From contig OY365817.1 in assembly GCA_959347315.1 (NCBI GenBank), positions 312,501-376,500 on the forward strand: a stretch of DNA of 64,000 nt, written 5' to 3'. Source of the stretch: Bimastos eiseni. Its lineage: Eukaryota; Annelida; Clitellata; Crassiclitellata; Lumbricidae. Both the position numbers and the translations under genes were made by a program. The notes below the pieces were generated by a model. That model was not told the origin of the DNA. It made no database searches and was given only the letters and a program-made list of their open reading frames with translations. Shown piece by piece: positions 23,424-38,400 of this stretch (its first letter is position 1; each line of letters starts with the position of its first letter).

Positions 23424-26400
23424 GTAAGTCGGAACTCAGTTTTTGCAAAGACGACCGCTATGAAAGAAACGAGACAACACCGTGAGCACAGTTGCGTTAT
23501 AATATGTTTAAACCCGGGAATATTATTTCCAGTATTTTGTGAAAATTCGTGTAAAATTCCAATCCAAAAGTGAAACTTTGACTTTTGAGGAAATCCCTTG
23601 ATTATAGAGCGAAAACTGTGGACTGGCTAAACAGTACTAGAATGCCTCAAAATGCCAATAAAAGTAATTGGAGCTGCTTAATGACAGCGTAGACTATTAG
23701 CGTTGAAAGCAGAGCCGGCCTTTGGGGGTGTCGAGGTCGGGTACCGCCCCGAGGCCGCGCCGACAAGTTGGGTCGCAGACAAGTTGGAGCGCCGACAAGT
23801 TAGGGCGCCGACAATTTAGGGCGCCGAAGGAGCCCACCTGTAAATATTTGTGATTTTTCATTTCATACGTGTTGAAACCATTTTCTTATGTTATTTATTT
23901 TGTCTAATTTTATTTTTATTTTACGTCCCTCGCGTTGTCAAGCATTCAGCGAATTTAATATATGTCATTAATAAACTTCATCATTTGAAAACAAATAACA
24001 CATTAAAGAAATTAAACTTTCAAAAACAGTTTTTTTAAGAAAATAATTATTCATATGAAAAGAAGTTGGAAGTCAAATTCTTCAATCCGCTGTTGCCAAT
24101 GAAAGACAGATATAAACAGTTAGATGAATTTTCGAAAACCTGGGGTTAATTATTTAAAGGTGTACAGACAATCTACCTGAAAAAGAGAGCTTCTTAAATT
24201 GTGAGCCTATCTTCAAATGAAACTCACAGTGAATTCGAATTCTGATATTGGCGGTACACTAGCCTACTTTGGGATAATCTAACCAGTATTAAAAAACTTA
24301 CCAGAATTAAAACTTTTCTCTCTGATAAGATTAATGATAAAATTACTCCGCATGTTGTATTATAATTTAGACAACAGCGTAGGCCTGCTATTCAACAGTT
24401 ATATCCGAATATATGAATTGCTATGCGAATATTACTTGCAATTTCTGCAGCTGTGGCAAGTGGGGAACGAAGTTTTCACAAACCGCAATTAATCAGGACC
24501 TATCTAGGACGATATTGTAAGGTCGACAATGTCGCAAGTCAGACCTTCCAGTTTAGGAACTATATCCATTGAAAATGATATTGCCCAAAATACAGACTTG
24601 TGTATAGACTAATTGATAATTTTACCGATAAAAAGGCCCGAAAAGTTAGCTTGGAATATTAATTACAGTTATCTTGTGTTCTTATTTGTGTTGAATGTAT
24701 TCTTTGTACTAATTTGTAATTTCCTGCTCTTTCAATCTATAATTATACTCTTCTCTCTCTGGAGTCTGGACAAAATAAATCTATGTGTTTTTATGCTAAA
24801 AATCAATACAAATATTACAGTTTTCTCATTTTTATAGGGACGCCTGAAAACTTTGCCCAAGGGAGCCAAGGTGGCTAAGACCGGATCTGGTTGAAAGTTA
24901 CGGAGCTTTTCTCTTGATCGTGCCAGCAATCTAATTTTCATCCCTAAAATTGAGCAACAGAACATAAATAATTAATGCATATTCTTAGATACTGACAACT
25001 AAAGTTTTTTGAAGAACCTTACGATTGACTCGTAAGGTTAATACCTAGTCTGACATCGTGTTACTTGACTAATTTGCATAAGGTCAAAGTTCGTCCAAAG
25101 AGTAGAAAGATTGACACTTCATTTTGAATATATAATGAATGCACATACAATCTATAATCGTCAGATATTCAAAGTAATGGGAAATGACAAAATCTTCTAA
25201 AATTGTCAATATATATCTAGGCTACTTATAGCAGTGTGTCTAAAAAATATATAGAATACTATTATCTGATCTAACGAAGTAACATATTTACATATAGTTA
25301 TATAACTAAGAAAGTTTTATGTAGCCACAAGAAAATCGTTACAGGGCGTAGTAGGGGAAACTGGGGTTGGTTGTATTCAGAGGTAGGTTGAAACGCAGCC
25401 CCTCCTTGCGGCGGGTTTCACTCTCGCCAACTCCTTCTTCTAGATGACGAGATCACAGCCGGTTCTTTCCTCTATCACCAAGCTCAGCAACACGATACAC
25501 TTGATGGTTTTAATATGTATATTTAATGGTAGATATACACACCACTCATCCTATTTACACTTACTAGAGTTATTAGTGTCCTTTAGAAATGTTTCCTTGG
25601 TTTACGTTGGAGACGGGGTGGTTCCCCAACTACGTTGATTACCCTTTTCGTCAGAACGACCTAACGTCTCCCCCAGTTCTGAAACAAGTCCCTGTTCCTT
25701 CGCTTGCTACGCTATATCAACCCTTCTAGAGGCGATTTTCTTCGCCATCCCAAACGCAAAACTCGTATCTCTATTGGACGACAGATCACCTGCTGAAACT
25801 ATTACTAAGCCTGTTATAGTTTTACCGCATATTAGGTTGCGCCGATCGCATCGTAATTGTTCTTTATTCTTGATTAGTGTCAACAAGCCGGTTCAGAATA
25901 GCTGGTTTATGAATTCCTTGGCCGTGGGTAGCAGAGATGGGGAGGGGCAGGCGGCTCTAACGTCTGCCTCGAGGTGTCGGGTTTCTTTGCTTGACACTCC
26001 GTTGATCTTTGCATACTTCTCGCCGTCTGTATTGAGGCCGTCCGCCTCCGGCGAAACCCATTGATGTCTCCCCTCTCAGGTTTCAGGTAGACAACTTCAT
26101 TGGTAGCCCTCCCACGCCTCCGCTGTCGATGAGTTTTACATAGCGCCATCGTCCAGAGTTTCGCGCGTGACACTCCTCATCTTACGGCTACTGGTCTAAG
26201 TTGCGTCATCACAACGCAACATTTAGGAACACGCAGATTATTGAAAATTTTCGACTAGAAAACAATTTTTGCCTAACCTGAGTAATTTCTCACATTCTGC
26301 AAACTTTTAATGTTTTTCATCGTGTAATTCACCTATAAGTTATGCCTATGAGCCTTTCTTCAGCTTGATGTGTGCTGATTTAAATTAGAAAACCGTTCGA

Positions 26401-29400
26401 TTACACGTGCAAGCCTATGACCTTAATCGCCGCTGAAAGATGTGACATAGGTGTGGAGGAAGTTAAAACAAGGCGTTTTAACTGTGCTCTAGCAGTGTTC
26501 TAGCAGTCGGTCACGTGAAGTCTGGATGCAGAGTATGGCTGAATCGTGTGAGAATTGGGTTCATGAGATACATGTATGCACGGATGGTTCAGCTATTTTC
26601 ACTCGTTTTGTCCGCAACAGCGGCAGTTAGACAATTATATTCAACATAGGCCACAACAGCCATTAGAGTCGACCTTGATTTTTTTGGTCAGCAAATTTTG
26701 GCTTGTTGCAAAATACAGAGTTGTCTAAACAGATGTTTGCAGACCCAATGCAAATTCACCTATAGAATAAGTGTTAATTATTCAAATATTTGCATATAAT
26801 AGAATAACTATTGGAGCAGTTTTTTTGTCACAGAATGATAATGTTGAGTTTTGGCATCTTTTTTGTCAATTTAATTTAACATATTTGAGCATGTTTCAAT
26901 TGACTCCCACTGTTTGTAACAACCTGCCCCGGCATGGTGCAAAATGAAACACTTTGGGCGCGCTCGTTTGAACGTTCGTCAGTTTGTAATCTTAAACATT
27001 TAAGAAAAAACTATCATAGTAAATATTATTGCTAATGTTCTTACATCACAGGATATTCAAGTACTACCGTGGTTGTGCAAATACTAAATATGAATAAAGT
27101 GTATCAACCATCCCCGGTCTCCCTAGGTCCTAATGTTAATATAAAACCTTTCAAATTTTAGTGATATGTAGACAACTGAATTCTTGAACTTAGGGCCTGT
27201 GTATCTGAAACTTGTGTAAGGAGTGAATCTAAAATGAATCTAGAAATATTTTATTCGTCGCTTTTGTAATAATTACATGCATTCTGACTAAATTTGCGTT
27301 GAGTTGCATTCGGCTTGAAAATATGTTTTCAGTATTTCTATCTGCGATTTGGTTCGAACTCGGTGAGACTTTGTGCCAGTTTTATGGGAATGCTCGGCTC
27401 GGTGAGTTCATTTTTCTCTTAAAATTGTCAAAAGTGCACAATTAATGCATGTAACTGTTGTGAATAATGACATAACCATTCTTGTTTTCAGATGAGCGTT
27501 ACCGACCTTAATTTTTTATGTGCTGTGAAACGGACAGTGCAATTTTTTATTATGACTAATTTCAATAGGGAGGCAGACAATCTATCAACCCAGTTTATGG
27601 CCTGCAATTCCAGCCAGAAGCATACGAATGTAATTAATTGAATCAAGGACATCTACTGATTAGTTCAGGATTAAGGTAAACTGCAGGATACATTCTAAAA
27701 TCGTATATTACTCACCTAAGAAATGATTGGGATAGTAACTAGCTGTTAACCCTTGAAGAATCACGGGTCATACTTGATTTTAACATTGCTATAGTAGTGG
27801 TGAAGACACTGACGCAAAGCTAAAATAGGCGTATACATTAATTAAACGAAACGGTCGACGAACTGTGCATCAACTACACTGTAAATTAGCAACGGTCAAT
27901 AGGTCACTAAGGTACACAAAAAATACACATTACCCATTACGTTTCCTTTTAGTTTTAATAATTGAAAATGTAGGCCTACTAACATTTCACGATGAATTTA
28001 ACTTTAATGACTGCATATATACTTACATAGACGCGAATAAAAAAATTCAAACGCGAATCGAGCGTTTGTTTACAGCGACTTTTGCGTTCCATATTGCGCT
28101 GCAAACATTTAGGTCAACTTCTGTCCAATCGTCTTAGATTCAACTTCTGTCCAATCACACGCCTGAGATATGACAGACAATGCACGTGACTTAGGTAATT
28201 ACATGTATATAGATAGATAGCTAGAACCATTTCTAAATCGCATCATTATGCTGCCTAAGAACCTTCAACATCAGCTACTTAGAATCTATTATTTTGTCTC
28301 TTTCGCGCAAATGCTTAAGTGCCATTGTGTTTCATCGTGGTTTTTGTGAGTTAGGTCTGGAGCGTCTCTGATTAATCTCTCTGAATTGGCGCAATGTAAA
28401 ATTGCAATGACAATTGCCATTTAGAGGCCGTACGAGAAATCAGATTCAATAGCACCTGGTCAGGTCAAAGTGGTCGTCAAAGGCAGATTTGGTTCCGGTT
28501 GACACAGAGTGGCCACATTAATGAATAGCAACAAACTATGTCGAACATTACAAGAAAATCCCAATTGCTGCCTCTCGCGTTAGAAACTGAAAAGGCTAAC
28601 TTTTGTTGATAGTGTCAAGTATATACGCTTCTTTCCCTATTGCAACTTTTAAATATTACTTTTTATGCTATAAACTTGATTCACCATGAACCACTACTAT
28701 GCTCCCTACTTCTACCCTCCTTATTCGTGTATTTAAAAAACCTCTGCTTCCTTTTAGATCGTCTACATGGGCCTCGCTATGTTGGCGCCATCAGCGGCCT
28801 TGGAGTCCGGTCGGTTGTCTTTCTGTTAACACAATCTAATATGCCTTATAAATCGCTTTAATGAGTAAGCATGCATGTAATGTGTGCATGATCTAAAGAC
28901 CTAAGATGTTTTAAACGGTTAACGCATTTGTGTATCTGAAGTTATTATATAGTAACGCATTGTTCAAAATATTTAATGGATCCAACAAATAATTGTGGAA
29001 TTTCTTCTTAGAAGTTGCTAAATGAATATTAGGGGTCTATCACATTATTTTATTCCATTCTATTTACGGACTGTCAGAGATGCTCCCAGTGGGGTCTAGG
29101 TTATTTCCCCCCCGGTGATTTCCCCCAGTGATCTCCCCCCGGTGATTTCCCCCCGGTGATTTCCCCCCCGGTGATTTCCCCCCGTGATCTCCCCCGGGTG
29201 ATCTCCCCCCCGGTGATTTCCCCCCGGTGATTTCTCCCCAGTGATCTCCTCCCGGTGATTTCCCCCCCCCCCGGTGATTTCCCCCCGGTGATCTCCCCCC
29301 GGTGATTTCCCCCCGGTGATCTCCCCCCGGTGATTTCCCCCCCCCGGTGATTTCCCCCGGTGATCTCCCCCCGGTGATTTCCCCCCGGTGATTTCCCCCC

Positions 29401-32400
29401 CCCCGGTGATTTCCCCCCCCCCGGTGATTTCCCCCCGGTGATTTCCCCCCCCCGGTGATCTCCCCCCGGTGATTTCCCCCCGGTGATTTCCCCCCGGGTG
29501 ATTTCCCCCCGGTGATTTCCCCCCAGTGATTTCCCCCCGGTGATCTCTCCCCGGTGATCTCCCCCCGGTGATTTTCCCACTGGGGTGAGATCACTGGGTG
29601 GAATCACCGGGGGGAAATCACCGGGGGAGATCACCGGGGAGAGATCACCGGGGGAGATCACTGGGTGGAATCTCCGGGGGGAAATCACCGGGGGGAGATC
29701 ACTGGGGGGAAATCACCGGGGGGAAATCACCGGGGGGAAATCACCGGGGAGGAAATCACCTGTTCCACTCCCAGTGCAACGAACCCCTAGAGAAAAGAAG
29801 TCTTAAGACTTAGGACTTAAATCTTAAGACTTAGAAGAAACAGTAGTGCTGCCAGATAAGATTCCAACACTAGTCACAGCAGTTCCATAGCAAAGAACGA
29901 ACAGAGGCATAGGCACGAGTATGAGCTGTGGCAGTTCTAGACCGAGGTACTAAAAGCATGAAGGTAAAAAGAACGGAGAGGACGTCCAGAGTTACCTGAG
30001 ATAGGTTGCCGGATCAGATTACAAAGGTAGCTTTTTTAAGACAGAGAACTTTGAACTGAATCCTGTCAGTCAGAGGAAGCCAATTAAGATGTTGAGTCTA
30101 AAATGGAAATATGTGAGCAACGAGGAAGAGGGGAGATCAAACGAGCAGCTGCACTGAGTACAGACTGGAGCGGAGTGAGGCGGAATTTTGGTAGGCCGAT
30201 GAGTAATGAGTTACAGTAGTCAATGCGGGAACAGATGAAAGCATGAACCACGGAACAAATAATGGTCGAAGACAAAGATCGTCGATGGCGCCGCAAATGA
30301 TAAAAGCTGGACCGAGAGTGAGAGTGATTAGAGATAATGTGCATAATAAAATAGAGTACTGTCTCGAGTAACGCCAGAATTGTGAACAGTTGTCGAGAAA
30401 GTAAACTTAGGAAACTTCTGTGCAAGTAAAGCGTAATCAAGTTTAAACAGTTGCAGTACGGATCATTGAGGAACCATAAATTTAACAGGCTTCCAAGAGC
30501 TGCGGGAGTCACCTACATGTAGGATGACCATTTGGGTCTCATGGGTGCGATCAGTAAGATAAAAGCGAAGATAATTCCACCGTTCTTCGAATATTGAGTG
30601 GGTAAACCCAAATACACTTAAATTCTATGTATAACTCCTTTCGATACAAATAGATTTGTTCGACGACGCAATTGATGTCAATCCCTGTAGAACCAAACGG
30701 CAAGCAGTCAAATTCGAGCCTTGACACCGCGGAGTGGAAACATCTTGTCCAGAAGACTGTTGATCGTAGAGTTCGTAGAGTTTTGAAGTTGATTGAGAAT
30801 CGAGTTCTGAAGCAGAGATTAGAGGCAAGTTACGTACGGTCTCACTCAATGGCGCCGCGGCCAAAAGACTTTCATCCACGAAGAGATTCGAAGGCATGAT
30901 TGGACTGCGAATGAAGAGGAGGAATAGAGAATGATCGGAGAGAGCCGGAGGGAAGATATTTAAATCCTGCAACGTGACATCCTCAGGAGTGATAACGAGA
31001 TCGAGAGTACCGCCGTGTTACAGTATGTGTGTAGCACCTGATACGTGTTAATGAAGGCCGAATTGCGTTGGAAGATCCAGGAATATGTTAAAATGAGATA
31101 GAGATTCGTCTTCCAAGTGTAGGTTGAAATCGCCGACGATTAGTAGTTAGAGAAAATATGTCTTCCAAATAAAATGAAGCAATGAAACTTATCTAGAAAA
31201 GATTGCTGTTCTGGAATTCATGTGGTTTTATTTAAAAACATCCATCGCCTGAAACTTAAATGCTTTTAGTGCTTAGATCTACTGGTGATGTGTAGTCTAA
31301 GCTGAACTTTGTATATTAATTTTGATACAGTTACCGGATTTCCACTGCTGTTGTCGATTCCTATAATGGCCGCAGTTTGCATGGCGTACACGGCTCTGGT
31401 GAGTGCAGCTCAGCTTACACAATTATTTAGGAAGTTTTTCAGATCATTATTTTCTTCCTCCATAATGTACAAAGTGACACGAAAGTTCGTTCACCGTTTT
31501 CGAAATGCGTTTTCTCATGAAGGGCTTGATATTTTTTTAATGATATTTTGTCACGGCGGGCACATGTCAAATGAAAGATATTGGTACACATTTGGGTTTG
31601 ATACGGTCAGTAGTTGCCATTATATCATTATAAAAATTGAAGAGGCTTAGTTTCCAGGTAAAACGGCCATTCGATACAATTTGTTCATCAAAGTATATCA
31701 CTGTAAGAAAATATTGGGTTTAGTAGACCATAACACAATATTTTACCTGTAGACCTTACAGATGTAGGCTGTTAGCGTACATCATTTTAGTTAAATCTGC
31801 TTAACGTCATCACCGACTCCATACGGCATAGACTGAATCAGCGACTGAAGTGTCCTAACTTTCATCAATCTCCACGCGCGTTGGAAGCAACGTTTGAGTT
31901 GCTACACGTTCTTTAACTCAGGATCTTTATAAACTCCGAGAGACAAAACACTACACAAGTCCACAATATGAAAGAGATCCAGTGAGCCTTGGTGGCTAAT
32001 CCCTCAGCTTTATGCGTGATGGGAGTTTGTAGTCTAGACAATTGGTCATCACGGCTAATGAATGACAGCGTGCGTCACCTGCTAAAATACTGCCTTAATA
32101 ATTTTCGTTGCATAAGACGGTCGCTGTCTCTCGAACGCTGGCTTCGCGTATTACTCGAGAATGTTTGTAATGTAGTACTGCGAGTTTGTCTGGTACCATT
32201 TAGCACGAATTGAAAGCTTGTAAGACCCCTGGCCGTCATCCCTCCACCACAGGCCCTATCAGGGGGGGGGGTTAGGCGGGCCACTTGGCCCGGGCCTTTG
32301 CCTCAGAGTGGGCCTCAAAATAATATAGTCCTATAAATTAGAATTGAAATAGATTAAATTAAAATTCTGCAATACTGTTGCTTAATACTAAATTTTTAAT

Positions 32401-35400
32401 TTTACTTCTAAAACGTAACGATTTTAACGAACTATAATAAATTTTTTAAACAGCTGCATTATCAGATTCATCACATCCATTTGCGAGTCAAGAGCAGCAT
32501 TATATTAACGAACAACTGGTGACTCCGGCGCGTTCAAGTGTCAGATGATAAAACATAAATCGAAAGCGGGCTCTGCAATAACCATAATAAATGCAGCTCA
32601 ATGGAGCTTTATGATCATGCAACTCTATCAAATGGAGCTTGATAATATCATCCGTGAACAATAATATATTTAAAAATATGTTAATAGTTTTATGTGTATC
32701 AAATAGGCCTTGCCGCCTTGATGATTTTCAAGAATTTGAGGATTATTTCATAGAAAAATAAGTAAATTCTCCGATTATTTAGTTTTCAAATAATAAGCAG
32801 GCCCTACGCATCGTTGAGCACATTTGCAGTCTTCAGACATGACATGATTGTGGTATTTTGTTTAAAGCAATTTAAAACCAAGTAACTGACATTGAGATTG
32901 TCCTTTTAAGCTAAGTATCCCTTTCTGCTATAGACCATAATTTAAAGTAATAACTTTGGTTACTATGGTTTCAATTAAAATCAGGTTAAAGAGTAAATGT
33001 GATCAATCATCTATTATTGCCTCACTTCTGTGGCCTACAGTCAGGCCTACAACGCCGGTTTCATTCCTTAGATAGCATTTGTGATTTGTCTGCAATTCTT
33101 TGGGAGCTTACAAAATTTGACTGACGAAGTTAGGTTGTTGTCGGCTGCTGATAGAAATGTCAACAGCATTATGATAACTCTCATTAAAAAAAACTCTCAT
33201 CAGATCTTGGGAACAAGATGTTAGAAGAGTTCATGGCACTAATTTTAATGAAGAATGCAAACCGACAAATCTACTAAAATAAATACTTGGGCTTGGTCTA
33301 TCTGCAGCGTTCTCTAAAAATTATCGCTGCTGCACTAAGTATTTTCATTAATTTTCCAGTATCAGTGGCTCCTGGTGACAGAACCTTCAATGCGTTTCAA
33401 CAAATAAAAAATTACCACCGTTCAACAATAGAACACGAACGGTTGAATGGATTCATGAATGCTCAATATAGGCCTAAACTGTGATGTTGCACGAAACTAG
33501 ATTTCACAAAAAATTGAATCATTCGCAGATCAAACGTCACGATAAGCATTTATAAAATAAGAATGATTAAATTAAACTTTATCTCAGATATATTCTTTAT
33601 GATCTATACATAGATGATATATAGGCTTTACCATTTGTGATTTTAATAAGACTGCCGCTCGCGTCGCACCTAATCTCCGCCTTGGCGCCAAACTCCGTCT
33701 CTGCAATTTGGATTATTTCGCGCGCCCGCGGTTCTGCGCGCACCCTCTTTATCTTATATTCCATGGCGGGAAAACGCATAGGCGGAAGCGTCGGCTTCGG
33801 GAACTCAGACTGACAATGCTCCAACGACAGAGGCTGGCGGCTACGACTTCCCACCTTAGAAGGAGGAGACTTATTCCCGCGAAAATGTCTAATAGAGCCG
33901 AAGTGACTGTAGTCAATCATCGCTCGTTGGCCCAATCTGCTGCTTCACATTGCGCGCCTATCATCCAGGATATCTACATCTACCAGGCCGTGACATATGT
34001 TCGCGACTTCCGCTGGGATCGCAGTGGCGCCAAATCTGGCACCTGAGTCAGTTCCCGCCATTTCTTTCCCCGCCTTAGTTCGTCCTTCTAGCGCTTGATT
34101 GCCGGCTATCTGTAAAACCTCCATTTACCGCCAAGTCATTGTCATCGACTTCTTCAGTGGGAGATTCGAACCCGCTACCGCCTATCGTAGCCAGTGATCT
34201 ATAATTAGCTTCATGTAAAGGAAACTCAAAATTTGACTGGCGCGCTATATCAGAGTCAATGTCTTCTAACTAACTGCCACTATTCTTTCCCGCCATTTCT
34301 TAGCGAGTAAAGACAACGACAATCGATCACGGAAATTATCTTGTATTATTGAAGTTTAACTATTATCTTCGACAAAAACATACAATAACAAATGAAACCT
34401 AATTAGCAGTTCTAACTTATGATTGTCATCAATTACGAATTATCTGGGCATCTCACCTCTATTCAGCGTTACATTAACAACAACAGAAGTAAAATGAGTT
34501 AATCCACATTAAAAATCGAAAACACATGAATAAGAAATAGATCTCTGTAATCCTCGTACGACATCCTTCACCTACGACCTATCGACACTTGAACCTGAAG
34601 TGGAACGACTGCCAACGCACGCTCGCATCGACTACTAGCCTACGAGTCCTCGCTTCGTCGACCTCTCTCGGCGGCTACCTCGTCGCAACTGTCGATCGAC
34701 CGCAAACGTTGAATTTCTCTCCTTCGCCTGTTTCCCGTGAGTCTATCTTACTGCACGCGGCGTTCTCCTACTTCGGCCACTGTCTTCCCGCGTATCTCTC
34801 TCAGAGTCGTGCCAAGGCTCTCCTTTTATCGACGTTTTGGGCGCCAACCTTTCGCGGGTCTTGCCGCCAAGATGCTGCCCTATCATTTCGCCTAGCCAAT
34901 AGCCGTTGCATACAAAATAGCTGTATTATTGTACGAAAGCGCCCTCTATTAAGATATATGGCCGTAGTGCCGTGGTTCGGCACACTATGAAAAGTTAGAG
35001 ACAGAGATACCTAAATTGTGTAAATGGCCCGGGCTTCCTCGAACCTCTGAAAGGGCCTGCGCCACCACACCATCACTGACCGACTAAATTTCAATTGTGG
35101 AGCAGAAGGAACGTTATATCCTTCTGTGAACCTATTCTTATCCAATTAAGTGTCGTGAATAATGGTGACATCGTATGCAGGCACGAGCCAGAAATGCACC
35201 TCGCGTGCCCCAATGTGCTCTGTCACGTCATGTAACTCACTTTCGACTTAAATTTCAGGGTTATTTTATATGTGAGTTGTGCATACGTTAGGAAAATAGC
35301 TGAATGATCGGAATCATTTTGACCGGGATATTTAAGTTTGAAAACGGCGAATGAACTTTTGTATCACCCTATAATATAAAACCAGCCCACTGTTTTTGTT

Positions 35401-38400
35401 CCCAGTCATTTCAAGTTCTCCAAGCGTTCTATGTGTCAACATAATTATTATGTTATGAAGCATTTTGTTACCTGTCATTGGCGGAATATTGGGATTCCAT
35501 GTCCGGCCAGCCTGGCGTCTCAGTTATTACAGAAGGTACTCAAGATAAGCGGCCTATAAGAGTTAACGCATTTGGTAATAACATTTTATGGACAGATGTC
35601 CACGATGGAGGGTATTGTTCACTTTGACTCTGAAATAATTTTCACGTTGAAAACCCGTTTCACTGTCACTTGCATAAACGACGCTGTGCAGAGGAAGCCA
35701 GAATGACAGCAGTTGTTTCCAGAATTTATCAAACTTCTGCAACTGTTCTTGACAATACGAATCACAAATTGTATTGCTGAGCCGAACTTTTCTTGTCTTA
35801 AGCGCCAAAAACATTTATTTGATTGAGTACAATAAAATAGAATTTGAAAGCCGTAGATGTATTGCATTTCAACTGTTACTGACAGATGGCTACACTGGAT
35901 TACGAATCACAATGCCAACATGCAACTGTGTTTAACTGTTGGTGTACACTCATTATCATTACATTTTTAATGTAATGTAAAACATACAATATTTATAATC
36001 GTCGTCCCTACAATGGATAACACGGGGGAGCTTCCAGTGTTCCCCAGATCCCTTAACTGCATATGAGAGGAATTGAAGGAATGGAAGTGAAGTTAGGAGG
36101 GGAGTGGAGACAATATTGTGCCCTTGATATTTTGTCGACACGTTTGTACCTATGCTTATGACATTTGAGATCCTATAATAACAATTTAAAGACGCCGCGC
36201 TTCACAAATTTCGACGTATTTGCATTGTATTGTATTTACGTATTTCTATAGCGCCTCTCCCTGTACAACCTAATCAGAGGCGTCTAACCTTGACACTAGT
36301 TATCAAGTGTAACCCAACTAATTGCAATGCATTGGATTGTGTGAAGGGTGGAATGCGAGCAGTGATATGGACAGATGTCTTCCAGTTTCTCATAATGATC
36401 GGGGGATTGCTGGCTATATGCATACAGGTATGGTCAGAAACAGTGCTTCATTGTTATTATAATGTTTTCACTGCATTGGTTGCATATCGTTCAGATCAAA
36501 ACTTTACCTCAGTTGCACGTACATGTAGCTCCTTCAGTTTGCGTACATAATAATATCTATCGTAGTCTGGCGTCTGGCCCCTCTGGTCTATTGAATGTTC
36601 ATTGGGAAGAGAAAGAGCGGGATTAGGAGCAGGAGCAAAAAGGAGAAGCAGGAGAAGGAAGCGGTGAAGTATGAGAAAAGGCAGAGGAGGATAAGGAGCA
36701 GAAGAAGTAGGAGGAAGATGGATCATAAAACAGCTATTACCATACATACATACATACATACATACATACATACATACATACATACATACATACATACATA
36801 CATGCATACATACATACATACATACATACATACATACATACATACATACATACATACATAAATACATACATACATACATACATACATACATACATACATA
36901 CATACAAAGTCATACATACATACATACATACATACATATACACATACATACATACATACATACATACATACATGCATACATACATACATACATACATACA
37001 TACATACATACATACATACATACATACATACATACATACATACATGCATACATACATACATACATACATACATACATACATACATACATACATACATACA
37101 TACATACATACATGCATACATACATACATACATACATACATACATACATACATAAATACATAAATACATACATACATACAAAGTCATACATACATACATA
37201 CACACATACATACATACATACACACATACATACATACATACATACATACATACATACATACATACATACATACAAAGATGAGGGCCAGCATTGTGTGCAA
37301 ACATCTGGTACTTAGATTTCGGATGTGCCAGTTTGTCTATGTTAGTAATTAAGTCTTTGATGATGCAAGATTCACCTATGTATTTAACGGTGACATTGTA
37401 ACCCCAAAACGTGACATAGACACGAGAAAATACCGGGTATACCCGTACCCATGATTGCTCAACCGTGACCCGTGGAGATGCAAGGGCACCTCCTTCCCCA
37501 GTTTCAAAACTGGGGGCAAAGCTCCCCAGTTTTAGTGCTATGTGCCCCCGTCAGTTCTTTTCTATGTTTCTCCAATGGCTTTTTAAAATGACTTCTGCTA
37601 AGATTATTTGTACCCCCATTTTTCAAATTTCTGGGGGGGGCAAAATTCAAAAAGTGGGGAGGCAATAAAATTTTGGCTCTTCGCGCAATGTTCTTAAAAT
37701 TATGTCCCCCACTTTTCAAATCCTTGTTACACCTCTGCATACTCGTATCCTATCCGTACCCGCGAGTATGGGTCGGGTACGGGTCGGGTATACCGAGGAC
37801 CCATGTACATGTATAATTAGTTTGGCGTGCTTAAACCACGAAGCTTCATCTAAGACTAAGTAGGCCTCTATTGTGAGTCAAGTTTATGTTACCAGCTGGA
37901 GAACACAGAGAATGGTCATGGCTTCGAGCAACCACTTAAACCAATATACATTCTCCTTCTAGCCCATATATGCATCGATGAAATATGAGGGTAGGCTAAG
38001 CATTACAGGTCAATCCGTGTCAAATGGGGTAAAGAAGAGAAGCTCTGAAGTTAAGAATAAGAAGAAATTAGGTTTCAAAAGCAAGCTAACGTGACATGAG
38101 GTAATAAAATCCTCGTAAATAGCCCTGTACATAATTATCGTTGACCCATATCATGAACTTTTAATTAATTATCTGTATTCAGACCATGTAAACAATTTTT
38201 TATTATTTAAAAATTTCGACCGTGTTCTATGAAGCAGCAGTGAATCTTTAGGGTGTTTTCCTCTTTAGGGAATTATATTTGCTGGAGGAATAAGCAATGT
38301 CATAACATACGCTGAGAGGGAAGGTCGCATGAACGTAGTCGAGTAAGTATATTCTGCATAATAGGAGCATATTTAGTTTACAACATTTCTCAAGAAAGTT

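Noticed and set aside
29064..29806. Long Gly/Pro/Ser-rich ORFs (up to 195 codons) on both strands
   Set aside because: They follow the 14-bp minisatellite in every frame and are artefacts of its repeat structure.
33597..33935. Minus-strand ORF of 112 codons as a gene
   Set aside because: No domain recognised; it overlaps an opposite-strand ORF of equal length in the GC-richer insert.
36723..37304. Tyr/Val/Cys/Met and His/Thr/Ile repeat ORFs
   Set aside because: Direct translations of the (CATA)n microsatellite.
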